64,000 nt of DNA, taken from contig OZ038386.1 in the NCBI GenBank assembly GCA_964036045.1, forward strand, positions 17,248,329 through 17,312,328, written 5' to 3'. Shown piece after piece: positions 1-10,700 of this stretch (position 1 is the stretch's first letter; the number at the start of each line of letters is the position of its first letter). Source of the DNA: Eutreptiella sp. 'Long Island Sound 2002' (Eukaryota > Euglenozoa > Euglenophyceae > Eutreptiales > Eutreptiaceae). The translations under genes were made by a program, and so were the position numbers. The notes under the pieces were generated by a model. The model was not told the origin of the DNA and did no database searches. It saw only the letters and a list, made by a program, of their open reading frames with translations.

Positions 1-792
1 TCGGAAACAGTGCCATCGATGCCGGGACCATGCTGTCCCACGCACCAAGTCCGCCATTGTTTTCTCGAGCTGAGGAGCCCCTGCAGGAAAGAGCAAGTCG
101 TCCCTGGCGCACCCTCGTCCCTCAGCCCAGTCGTGAAGCCACTCAACAAACGGCCTGACCCAAGGAGGCACCGGCCTCCTCTGCCACCCTTCATGTCCTG
201 TCTTACTATTCCAAAAAACCAAATAACTGCTGTCACGTACATCCCCGACACGTACGCTAGCAGCCTCCGCCACTCTAAGAAAACAAACATCAGACACCAG
301 GGCCCTGGCCACGACCGCCCTTTCGCCATCCGAAGTCGTTCTACCCACCAAATGACGCAGTAGTACAGGACTTGCATACTCTTGGACTCCCGCTTGGGCC
401 CCCGCTTTAGCAAGCCTCCAATGCAGCGGTTTGACGACCCTTGCAACCATTTGGAGGTCCTCACAAGCCCGTACTGCCGAGATGATGCCTCTCGCCCCAC
501 TTGAGCTGCCACCATTTTGAACGTGTTGAGCGAGTTTCCGAGATAGGATGGAAGGCAAGTTGCCCTCTTCTCCCAAGGATTCCTCAAGGTCTGCCAATCT
601 TCGCAAACTGGACGCGTATCCAGCCGTCGTAGACGGCTTCCAACCCCGAATTGCAACACCCACAGGTGTTGTGGGTTCTTCCTCACGTCGGTGCGACTCA
701 AACTCAAGCGCCAACCACCGGTACGTCGGCCTCTGCTCCCCCGGTGGTTCGATCCCCGCGACGGCATCTCGATGCCGCCACGGGTTTTCCCG
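1..792 (-). CDS. Tyrosine recombinase, C-terminal end cut by window edge (element YR-1)
   Basis: This is a fully open minus-strand frame of 264 codons running off the window. It directly continues, in the same frame, the ORF ending at 793; only a UGA separates them. The N-terminal part resembles a core-binding (SAM-like) domain. The catalytic part shows the first arginine box (FLRVAEAASVRV, about 250-290), a conserved VFWNSKTG block (about 205-235), and an HxxR box read as H-C-F-R in the last 12 bases. The tyrosine box would lie outside the window. The same order and blocks occur in a second copy at 35,323-36,325, including FWNSKTG and H-A-L-R. Tyrosine recombinases cut and rejoin DNA; in DIRS and Crypton elements they integrate the element. 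No reverse transcriptase is visible nearby, so the element class is open. Confidence 0.72.
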
Positions 793-1485
793 TCACGACC
801 ACAATGGGCACCGGAAACACCAATGCCGCAAATTCTCCAGCTTTCCCGCCGCCGTGCATCTACGGCAATCCTCGCTGGGTTGTGCGTCCACCGGGATCCA
901 GTCCCCGGCCTTAGATAACCAGTAGGCCACCCCGTCTCGCTTCTTGAATTGAATACTCTTGTATCTCCACGAATCCCCGCCATTCGCCATGGCCTCATCA
1001 AAATTTTCCGACTTTCCTTTGGGCCCCGATGCTTGTCCCGGCGAATACCTCTTCACGTAAGTCGCATGTGCAACAATGAGGACCTTCCACATCCTGTACG
1101 CCAACGCATCTCCGAGACTTAATTGTTCTCCTTGCTTACCTCCCACGTCTGCTGGCCTACTCGGCGTCGGAACCGCCGTTACATATTGCTTTAATACCGC
1201 ACATGCATCCTTCATCCAAACCGTGACTCTTTCCTTCTTCAAAAACTCCTCTATCCCGGCTAGGTTGAGGTCCGGGATTTCCGTGTCCTTGCGCTTTTCA
1301 ATCTCCGTGGCGGCTAATTGCGTCCTCAAGCGCTCCACCTCCGCATCCTGTCGACGGAGCATGGCCTTCAACTCGGCCAATTCCTTGGCCGTACCCGATT
1401 CCGCGTGTGAGTCGTCGGACACAAAAATTGCGTCCTCTTGCATCCCGCTGCTCCCGTGAAGCCCAGACATGGCAAAAGGGAACAA
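793..1485 (-). CDS. Gag-like / zinc-binding ORF1 of element YR-1
   Basis: A 230-residue frame. Residues ~35-70 are a likely coiled coil (AKELAELKAMLRRQDAEVERL). The middle is helical. The C-terminus carries GDWIPVD, then a C-x2-C-x10-H-x4-C cluster ending HWCFRCPLWS and a UGA stop. The same C-terminal block recurs at 35,041-35,322 (EWIPVD ... HWYFRCPHWS), so it is a conserved module and not a chance ORF. The Cys/His spacing resembles a retroviral CCHC knuckle with an enlarged middle loop, which suggests nucleic-acid binding. That function is inference; I know no named family for the WIPVD/FRCPxWS block. The UGA is followed by CGG, and the recombinase frame continues in phase. The true start could be the Met at codon 1, 6 or 15. 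Confidence 0.65.
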   Translation of the reverse strand: MFPFAMSGLHGSSGMQEDAIFVSDDSHAESGTAKELAELKAMLRRQDAEVERLRTQLAATEIEKRKDTEIPDLNLAGIEEFLKKERVTVWMKDACAVLKQYVTAVPTPSRPADVGGKQGEQLSLGDALAYRMWKVLIVAHATYVKRYSPGQASGPKGKSENFDEAMANGGDSWRYKSIQFKKRDGVAYWLSKAGDWIPVDAQPSEDCRRCTAAGKLENLRHWCFRCPLWS

Positions 1486-4087
1486 ACTGACAAATGCCTA
1501 ATGAAGAGGTAATTAAGTTAAACCAGTGTTTTGAGCAAGCTCAAAACACAAGTTTTGGCCCCTATATATGATTGTGGCCAGTGTGAGTGGTCCGCGTCCC
1601 ATCTTGGGACCCCAACGCGGCTGGGGCTCGGCCATTCTACATCCCCGGTCCTGTCGACACGTGTGAATTTGTTGGGCATGCCAACATTCTAAAAATGCAT
1701 GCACTAGGGCATCTCCATGCATGCTTGCCGACATTAGTTGGACACGGGGACGCTACAACACAATGCAACGGCAATAGTGTTGGTGATTGTGCAACTGGAC
1801 CACTAGGTGCGGATTCCCAAACGAGCAAACAACCCAAAACCCCATCCCGATGCATGATGTGCCTTGATTAAAGGGAAGGAATTTTTGGAACACTCTCCAT
1901 GGATCGGTGACATCATCTTGAGATCTTGAGAGCGAGGGCGGTGAGGCAAACATGCATGTACAAAGCAATGGTGGTTGGCTAGGTGGATGGCAGGCGTAGG
2001 TGGCTGGGTGGCTGGCTAGGTGGCTGGCTGGCTGGCTGTCTGGCTGGCTAGCTGGCTGGCTGGCTAGTTGGCTAGCCGGCCGGAACCCCCCCCCCCCTGG
2101 CTGGCGAAGCTCCGAAATCACTCATCAATTCCTTGCACTCAGCCGGCAGTAGCAATTTCGGCTTCTTCCCACCACCATGACACCAATCATGAGCAGGAGA
2201 ATGAGGATGGCAGTGAATAATTTTATGGCCGAGAAAAGAAAAGTTTTTCTTCCCAAAAAAGCATGCAAGCATGCCTTCGGGCTATGTTTCATTTGGCGCT
2301 TTTGGCATGACATTGGCGTGACATCACCGTCTCGTTAAGCCGGCGTTTTTTCTCTCCTTAAAGAGCACGTCCAGGGCAAGAAAACACTCCCTCAACTTTT
2401 TTGAAATTCATCGTATGTTGGAGAAATTCCAATTTTTCGAAGACCCACGAATTCTGTACTTCCGGAGCAGCTGGCTGGTGAGGGGGGGACGGGGGTTGTT
2501 GAGTGAGCTTCTTCGACCATGACCCCCCCCTATTTTGAGGCTGGTGGATCCAGGCCCTCATCTCCCTCCTAGAGACTTGTAACAACCCAAGTGACAGCCC
2601 TTTGATCCCACTGGCACGACAAGCCACAAGACACTAGTGTATCACCATAAAAGCTGAAGGACGATGGGGTACGGCTTGAGCGCAAACACCTTCCCCAAAA
2701 AAGTGTTGGGATCCCAGCCACTCTGTTGGCCACCTTAACTTCCCATTGCTTCGATAGCCTAACACACAAATGCACCCACACCAACACCATGTGCGGAATG
2801 CACGTGCCGTCGCTGGCGAGAAAGCTCAACATCACACACGTGCCCATATGGGGACATATTTTCATCTTTGGGGGTGTGTAGTAGAAAACTAGGAGTCATT
2901 CCTTTTTGGATGAAGAGTGTTTTCTTTTCCTCATAGCAGGGGCAACACAACGACCCCATGCCTCCGGTTCTTTGACCACCATGCACAAATCTTCACCTTT
3001 CTCACCACATGCGCGGATACTGAGAATGTCATGCTCACGACGCTAGCAACAGAGCACGGTGAAAGTCGTCATCAGTGTTAATAGAAGGCTGAGTGTGCCA
3101 AGCTATGCAGATAGTGTGGGCTAGGATCGACGCAAATTCACAAGCACGGTCCACCTCATCTCCACTCAAGCGAAATGCACATAACAAAGGCAAAAGGTCT
3201 CATCCGGCAAATCAAGATGGCTCTCAATGGCAAGCAAACCCGAAGCACATCAACAGGCTAGGGTGGCTCAAGGGATTTTCAAAACTCATGTGCAGTGCAG
3301 CGTGCGGCGGTTGTGCTTCCACTTTGGCTCCCTTCTCTTGGGAAACTTACCTCACCTGCCTTCAAGCCAACACTACTGAGATGGCTAGTAGCAAATGCTT
3401 CGTATAAAGAATTAGCAAAATCGCCCAGCAGCCACATAGTAGCCTTCAACGATTCGCCTAACACGAATACCAACCTTTGCAACCAGCTAGGCCTAAAGAA
3501 CAAAACACCGAGAAGATACAAAGTTGACATGTCAAAATGAACAATTTGGGATATCGGAATCATGGCAATCAAGTCAGATGCTTATGATTTTTATAATTCA
3601 TCGACGCGAGGCGGATCCGCTCCAAATTTGTTTCGACTGTTCCACTATTTGTCACAGAACAGTCCATCGCTAAAATCGCGAGACGCGGCGAAGGGACTGA
3701 GCTGCGACCGTGGTGTAGCCAATACTCCATACTACAGTAGACAAGCAGCGCTGCTTATTTTGAATCAAACATGGTTCTGGGCCAAGCGTTGCTTTTCATG
3801 TACCAATGCGCGCGCGACAATTCGGCATTGCTTTTTTTGGGGCTTTTTTGGGGGCGTCTGTTCGATTCCCTGTCATCACTGAGCAATGGCTGCGCCAAGT
3901 GATCACTGCTGCAATCTCCGGCCGCTTCAGCAAAGCTATCTCCCATCCGCCTATATTTTTTACGCTCGGAACCTGAGGTTGAGGATGATTTGCGGTCATT
4001 TGCTTTGAACACAAAAATAGTCCTCGTTTGCGCTCCCACTTGGCGCTTTATAACAGGAGAAAGACGAGAGAGCCCGAGGCAAGGTCA
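1486..4087. other. No supported gene; simple repeats only
   Basis: Only short shadow ORFs were seen on either strand. The stretch holds a GGCT-rich microsatellite (1,968-2,080), a C12 run (2,086-2,097) and low-complexity AT-rich DNA near 2,220-2,360. Nothing in it resembles a known domain. Confidence 0.5.
1968..2080. repeat. GGCT-type microsatellite
   Basis: About 110 bp of imperfect GGCTGGCT / GGTGGCTG units, interrupted by single-base changes. It ends just before a run of 12 C. Confidence 0.85.
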
Positions 4088-4244
4088 ATGGCGGAGGTGG
4101 GGTTGGGAAGCATCACAAACCCCGAGCAGCCACATCAAAGTGCACCGGACATCCCCGCCTCCCAAGTGGAAATACCCGCCAAAGCCTCCACCAGTGGCCC
4201 ATCACTAGATGACTCAACAACTACTCAGTCAGAATTGCCAGATC
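4088..4244 (+). CDS. Candidate first exon, product unknown
   Basis: An ATG-started open frame of about 52 codons (MAEVGLGSITNPEQ...) rich in Pro, Ser and Thr. It ends at a plausible splice donor (GATCG/GTAGGA). It lies about 460 bp upstream of, and on the same strand as, the first recognisable syntaxin exon. It may be an N-terminal extension of that gene or a separate short exon. No domain is visible. Confidence 0.3.
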
Positions 4245-4702
4245 GGTAGGAATGGAGGTGCTGCTTATGTCAGCATGCACTGCTTATGTTATGAGGTGCT
4301 GCTTATCGTATCCACGTTGGAGCTGCTTATCTGTTGTGGCACCCGGAGTACCCTTTTTTTTTTAAGAATGGCGCGTCGCGCGTGTTGGAAGACGCTTGTG
4401 CACTGGCAGGGTGGCGCATCCCCCCACCAACCGACCTCGACAAAACAAACAAAAGACAGTGATGAATTTTTTTAAAAAAAGTTTGTAGCGAATGGGATAT
4501 CTTCAATCAGAAAATATTCTATCTTTTGTTTCATTTTGCATGTTGTTGAGCCTCATTGTATGTCCATGTATACATATCTGCTCTGACATTGGGAACACAC
4601 GCACATTTCTTGAAGTAGTGTGTAGGCCTCTCTCCTCTGTCTGTCTCAGGTTTTTTGAACCCTTGCACTGCTGGGCTTTCTAGTGCTGTCTCCTGTGTTA
4701 AG

Positions 4703-7700
4703 ATGGTTTGTCGGGACCGCACAAATGAGTTGCATAGCATTATCGCAACGTTGCGGGCCACGACAAAGGATGCGCTGCCCACACCGGCCGCATACGAGAA
4801 CAAGAGCAAGGATGCGGTATGTTGTCCTCAACCTGCAAACCTTCTTGTGCGGCCCTGCCAGCCTGTGTTGTCTCACCGTTGTGCCATTCATTTCACAGCA
4901 GTCTGAGTTTCATCAGCATGCGGCCAGAGTTACTTATGAGTTGTCGGATACTTCGGATATGCTTGGCAAGCTGACAAAATGTATGCCCTTCATTCACACA
5001 CGCACGCGAAACACCTCTAAGGATGCCACCGGAAGATACAACAACTGCCAGGAACAAAGTGTCACTGTGTGAAAAAGTGGAAGAAGAAGGTTCCGTTAAC
5101 AGGAAAAAGGTAATCTATTGAATTTTTGGGTGCAGGTCCAACACAGTTTCGTCATAAGAGTGAAATACTCCTGGTATTTGGACGCAGCTTTTCGCTGACG
5201 GTTGTCCATGGTAACAGAGTTCCACGCACCGTGGGGCGTGCCCAGTTCCGCCGTTGGTAGGTGGTTGAAGAAATCTTCAGGATACAAAGGGCTCCGACTC
5301 CAGTCTACAAGCTTCAGTGGCACAGGCACGTGGAACATGGGCAAGGCAACTCAAAACGCAGCGGGCACGTTGCTGCGAAGGTGTATTCTTAACGCCTAGT
5401 ACAATTATCGGAACCTGAGTTATGGAAATATTTCTTGGTACCAAATAAACGGGTCCCAAGTTGTGTCGTGTTTTGCAGTGATCCGGCAGCGAAACGTCTT
5501 TGAGGATCACCAAAGTGAGATCCAGGAGATGAGTTTGGTTGTGAAGCAGAAGTTGGGGTTGTTGCACAATGAGCTCAAAAAGTTGCAGGAAATGAAAGAC
5601 TCACACAGAGGATGGAAGCAGAACCAGGTGCAAACTCACGTTCGCATGTGCAAATTTCGACAGATTGTTCGTCGCATGGTCGTTCAAGACGCGGGTGGCT
5701 GTAGGGCAGGGGCACCTTGCAAACTGCAGACACCGTCCGCGTTGTCCAAAGCTGTGGTGCTTTGTGGGGATCTAGTTGACGCCCTCACACTCAGGCTGAT
5801 AAGCACAGCTCCACGGTAATCAATACGTTGCGCACCCAGCTGATGGATACCACCTCAGAGTTTAAAGAAGTGCTGCAAACCAGAACCACGGTATGCTTGT
5901 GCGAGTTTGTAAATGGCTGTGTCGCATTTTCCCCTGTCAGTTTCGGGTTTCGAGCTGATAAACGCCACCGATGTCTTTCCATCTATTGCAGTCTCTCAAA
6001 GAACAAAACTCACGACGCAGCAAGTTCACGTCCGACGCACCCAGGTTATTCAGTGCTGCAAACAAAGCTGCTCTCGAAGATGAGGATGGGTATGCACATA
6101 GGTTGGTTTGGCGTGTTTTCGAACCCGTGTTGCAAAACTTGCCCTACGGAAGGGCGTGGTTGTCATTCGTTGTTTTGCATCCTGGGAGTAGATGGCGTGG
6201 TGAATCCGCGAGTCTGTCCCACGATGGCAGGATTATCTCAGGATTTTGATTTGCAACACCATGCACGGGGCGCTCCTTTGCGTGGGTTGGCAAGCGTAGT
6301 GGGGTGTCGGACACCGCAGCGCTAAGGCTCTCACCTTGGCACTCTGGAGGGTCACACCCAATGAGCGCGTCGCTCTTTGGCAGCACCGCCTCCGCCTGCA
6401 TGGCGTTGCCCATGTATTGCGGGGGGGGGGGGGGGGGTCAAAATAGTGCCGCGTCAGACAGTGCGACTGGTGGTCGCACTCCCATCTGCACAACATGGGG
6501 TAGTGCAAACAATGGTTCGCTCACGCGCCACGTAGCTCTTCAGATGACAAAGCACACGTAAACTGCCATGAAGCATCATCCCCAGCCCAAAACAAACATC
6601 ATAGTTTTACAAACGATTGGACCATAACGGTAAGACTGCATCAGTTACAGCATTTCTGTGATCAAGTGGGTTGGGTTTCGAACCCGAGGCTCAACTCAAC
6701 CCTGCCAGTTCCCAATTGGTGCAAAAATATCCGGGGTTTTGAACGCCACAGGTCGCGGTCAACGGGAAGCACACCCTTTTCCCGCTGCTGCTGGTGGCGT
6801 CCTCTCATAGTACCCTCCATTTCAGCAGTCCCGTGTGGTCTAGTGGTCCCCGGGTGCACAACTTGGGCGGCCGGGATTCTATTCCCTGCACAGGAGATTT
6901 TTACCTCTGCTGGCTATGTATAGGCTTAAGATTTGGGGCGCCGGATTTGGAGCACTCGACAGCATCATCAACTCTCCCCAAAATTCTTTAAAATTATTTG
7001 TGTGTTGTATGTGGAACAACAATTCCGTCTCCGGCGCTGAGCAAAATTTTCTGCGCCATGGAAAAAGTGTCCCACACCCAGGTTTTCAGACATCGAGTCA
7101 GACATGGAGGAGGGGCAGGGATGGACGGCTTACACATCAGTTTCGGGACAAAGAGTCCTCAGGCCTTTTGATCCTGAGTCGCCATCTGACACCAATTTGC
7201 ATCTCTCTGATGCCTCCAATTCCGGGAGCGATTCAGATTCCTCTTCTGCTTCCTCCAGAGGCATTTCCAGCTCATGTGCTGGTGGACCTTCCCCCCACCT
7301 CCACCCAAACCCACCCCACTGCGAACCACAGCTCGCTACTTACCAACACTGCAAAATAGCTTGGTGGCGAACCTACACTCCATATCGGATTGTTATCACC
7401 AAATCAGGATTTGTCTTTTGCAGCTGGAATGAAGTTGTCGACATTTTCATTTCAGCTCCTGAGAAGCCTCCGCAAAGTGATCATCCATGTTTTGAGCCAA
7501 GGGCAACAACGTAGGTCACGAAAGCCAGTTTACCGTTTGGCATGCCCTCAGGATTCAATTCAGCCTCACCCAGAGATGTAAACTGATGACCCAGCATCCA
7601 ATTCATGCATCTCAAAGCGCCATTACACGGCACCAACAGTACATGGCAGCAGCACCACCACAAACCTCGTGATCTTGCTTGTGTGCAGAGGAGAAGACGG

Positions 7701-10700
7701 AGATGCGGGCATGGCTGGCATGCAGGTGATGCAGGCAAGAGATTGTATGTGGTGCCGTGCACGCAGATTGCAGCAAATGCTTCATCAGATGATGGGTAAC
7801 CAGAAGACCAGCGAATGGAAGTAGGCCACTCTCTGCTCGGTGTTGAACCCCCCCCCCCCCCCCCAAAAGACATTTTTGTCTCCCCCCACACACACATGCA
7901 CTCTTTGTATCCTTTATTTGGTGTCAGTTTATCAGATGCTTTGATGACCAGGGACGCCTGGGCTGATTTCACTGAGATTGATTTTTCAGGATTGAGGTTC
8001 AACCAGGCATGGCATAGAGAATAAAGATGCATGCCATGCTGAGGAGTGCATTACCTCGATTTGTATTTGCTGTACTGTCTGTCTGTCTGTCTATTTTTCT
8101 CTCTATTTCACACATATCCCAATCCACACTCTTTTAAGTAGGTCTCACCTCCCAGGAGTCTTTTCCAGCCGGGAAGCGGCGGGAAGCTGTTTACGATCAT
8201 GCCAGTATTGCATGGTTTCTTTATTGTCTTTTTTGTATTTGACTATTTGCATCATTTTGCATGCCTGCTCCCTGTGGCGCCACAGGAGCCTCGGTGCCCA
8301 ACACAGGGTACGGCAAACAGTCCGGGCCAAACAGGGTCTCCGGTCCGAGGCGGAGTACTGGAGTAGCGAGTAGTGGCCAAAAGTAAAGGTAAAGGTAACA
8401 GTTCTCATCCGAACAAATCAAACAAGCAAGTCAATCATATAAACAGACAGAAGTCCGTCCAACAGGAGTTATGCTGATGCAGTTCGTACACAATGCATCC
8501 CAAATTGGCAGTTCAAACACAATGCATCCCAAATTGGCTGCGACACACTGCAAACCGTGCGTATTCCCAAAATAATTACCCTATGGGTAATGATTTTGTT
8601 GCTGCATGCTCAAAAGAAAAGAAAAGTATGGGAGAGGCTATCGCACGCGTCCCCCCTGCAAGGAATTGCAATCAGTGGCAAAAATTCGTCGAGCGTAACA
8701 AAGCTTTTGCCAAGAACAACTACAAGTCGACGTCAAAACATTTATAGCATGTGTTCCAAATTAGGGAAAGAGTTTGGAACTCTCTTCCTAACGGGAACAA
8801 AAGCGGAGATCTTTTGTCGAGTGCATGGAATGTAAATGGGGAGTAGTCCCCCTAGAAGTTGTCCCAACACTAGTAGTTCTTAAATCTGGCGGTAACAAGG
8901 ATTTCCCGCAAAAATTCCGCAGCATGGACATTGTACGCGAACAGGCTTGGATCCGCGAGTTGCATCCAGGCTTCCCGCACTGCTACATCATCGAGGTTCA
9001 TTCTCCAAATGAAAAAACGGTACACAGATACCACAAGGGAAAACACACCGGTAAACCGAAAAAGAAGTCCAATTCTAATGGATGGCATCACTCTCCTACC
9101 CGTGGTATCCCTATCGCTGATCCTCTTCGTATTGCACCTGACTACCACTTTAAATTATTTAATTAATGAATTAAATTAACCCTGACACTCTGGGTGTCTG
9201 CAGATCCGTTGAGAACCTGATAATTCTACTTCTATGTGCAGGGACCTCGCGAAGTTCATCCAAATGGATGACAACCCAGTCCAGCAGAACGAGTTTCTAG
9301 ATACTTTTTCCTGGAGCAAGTTGCACCGTTTACAAAACTGGCTGACCGTGAACCAGCCCCTCGAGGACGGAATGGTGCAGAGAATTTTTCAACCACTGAT
9401 CTTGACTCTGGATAGTCACTGAAAACAGGATCAATCACAACAGAGTCACGGTATCTTCGAGTCGTATGACAGTACCGCCCCTGCTAAGCAAAAAGTTACG
9501 CAAGAAAGCAGCAGCTGACATTGTCCAATGGTTGAAAATTCCATGGAAAAGAAACGAAATGCAACAGAGTTCGATTCCTACCGTGATCAACGACCCGGAA
9601 ATCAAAGGAGCCTACCCAATCAAGGATGAAGACGAGACAATAAAAATGTCTGGTTCACTGTCCGTCCCTAATGGAATTTGGCTCTAGAATTATGGCAAAG
9701 TGTGCCAGGAGGCCAGTCCGGATGCCTCCAACCCTCCCGTTATCCCCCCTTCCAACACTTGTACGTGCCAGCGCTTTCACACTGCAGCCTCCATCAATTT
9801 TGATGGCCATGTTGCCACGACTGAATCTTGGGTTCATTCGGGATACACGTCTATTATCACGGCTCTCATTGGCTGAAATGCAGGAAATTCAGGATTCAAG
9901 CTCATCCAGGAATGCTAGAAAATTCAGTCCAAGCTAGCCCGGAGAATTTTATCCACCATGCCACCAAGCGCAAACGGATGGACAAACAAACCTTTCACAC
10001 TTGGAAGAACAAACTATTTTCTGATACTCGAACCAAAGTCTATCAAATTTTTCGTGATGAAGCAGAAACTCCCCATCATTCTTTTCTTTCCAAGCAAGGC
10101 CCAGATGAGCTCGCCGGCATTCAAGAGCACATGGTTATTACATATGGTGACGAGTCTGCCCATGATTCCGTCACTCGCTGAAAGCATGTGTACCAGGATT
10201 TTGGGATGAGCTCCAGAGCCCCCCCACATAGTGCTCCATTCAGTACACCTCAACGTGAAGCCAAACGCAGAAAATTGCAATCACACAGTGCTAACTGTGA
10301 GGCTCGATATTTACGGCTGTACCCCAATGCAGGCTTTAAACCGCTCGCCCAGCACACAAGACTAGCATGTCCATCATGCTCCAAAGCGCCTCTTTCATCC
10401 TAGCGGATTTCCAACAAAACCCTGCTTTTGGTTTAGCAACATGGACAAAATGGAACAAGTTATGGCCAACTCGACTCAACAAAGTGTTGATCTGCTTGCT
10501 TGCGCTTCCAGCGCCTCCTTGATATGTTTGGAGTCCTCGTGGACAACCTCACCCCCGAAAGAGCCAGTAACACCCCCAGTAATACCATAACACCCAAAAA
10601 AAATTGAGTGCCATTTTTTCGGGTGTAAGTTACGAACTCGACAAGTTCCGCTCCTCCGCCCAGAAGCAAAAATCAACCACTTGCTATGAGCCAAGAGAGT

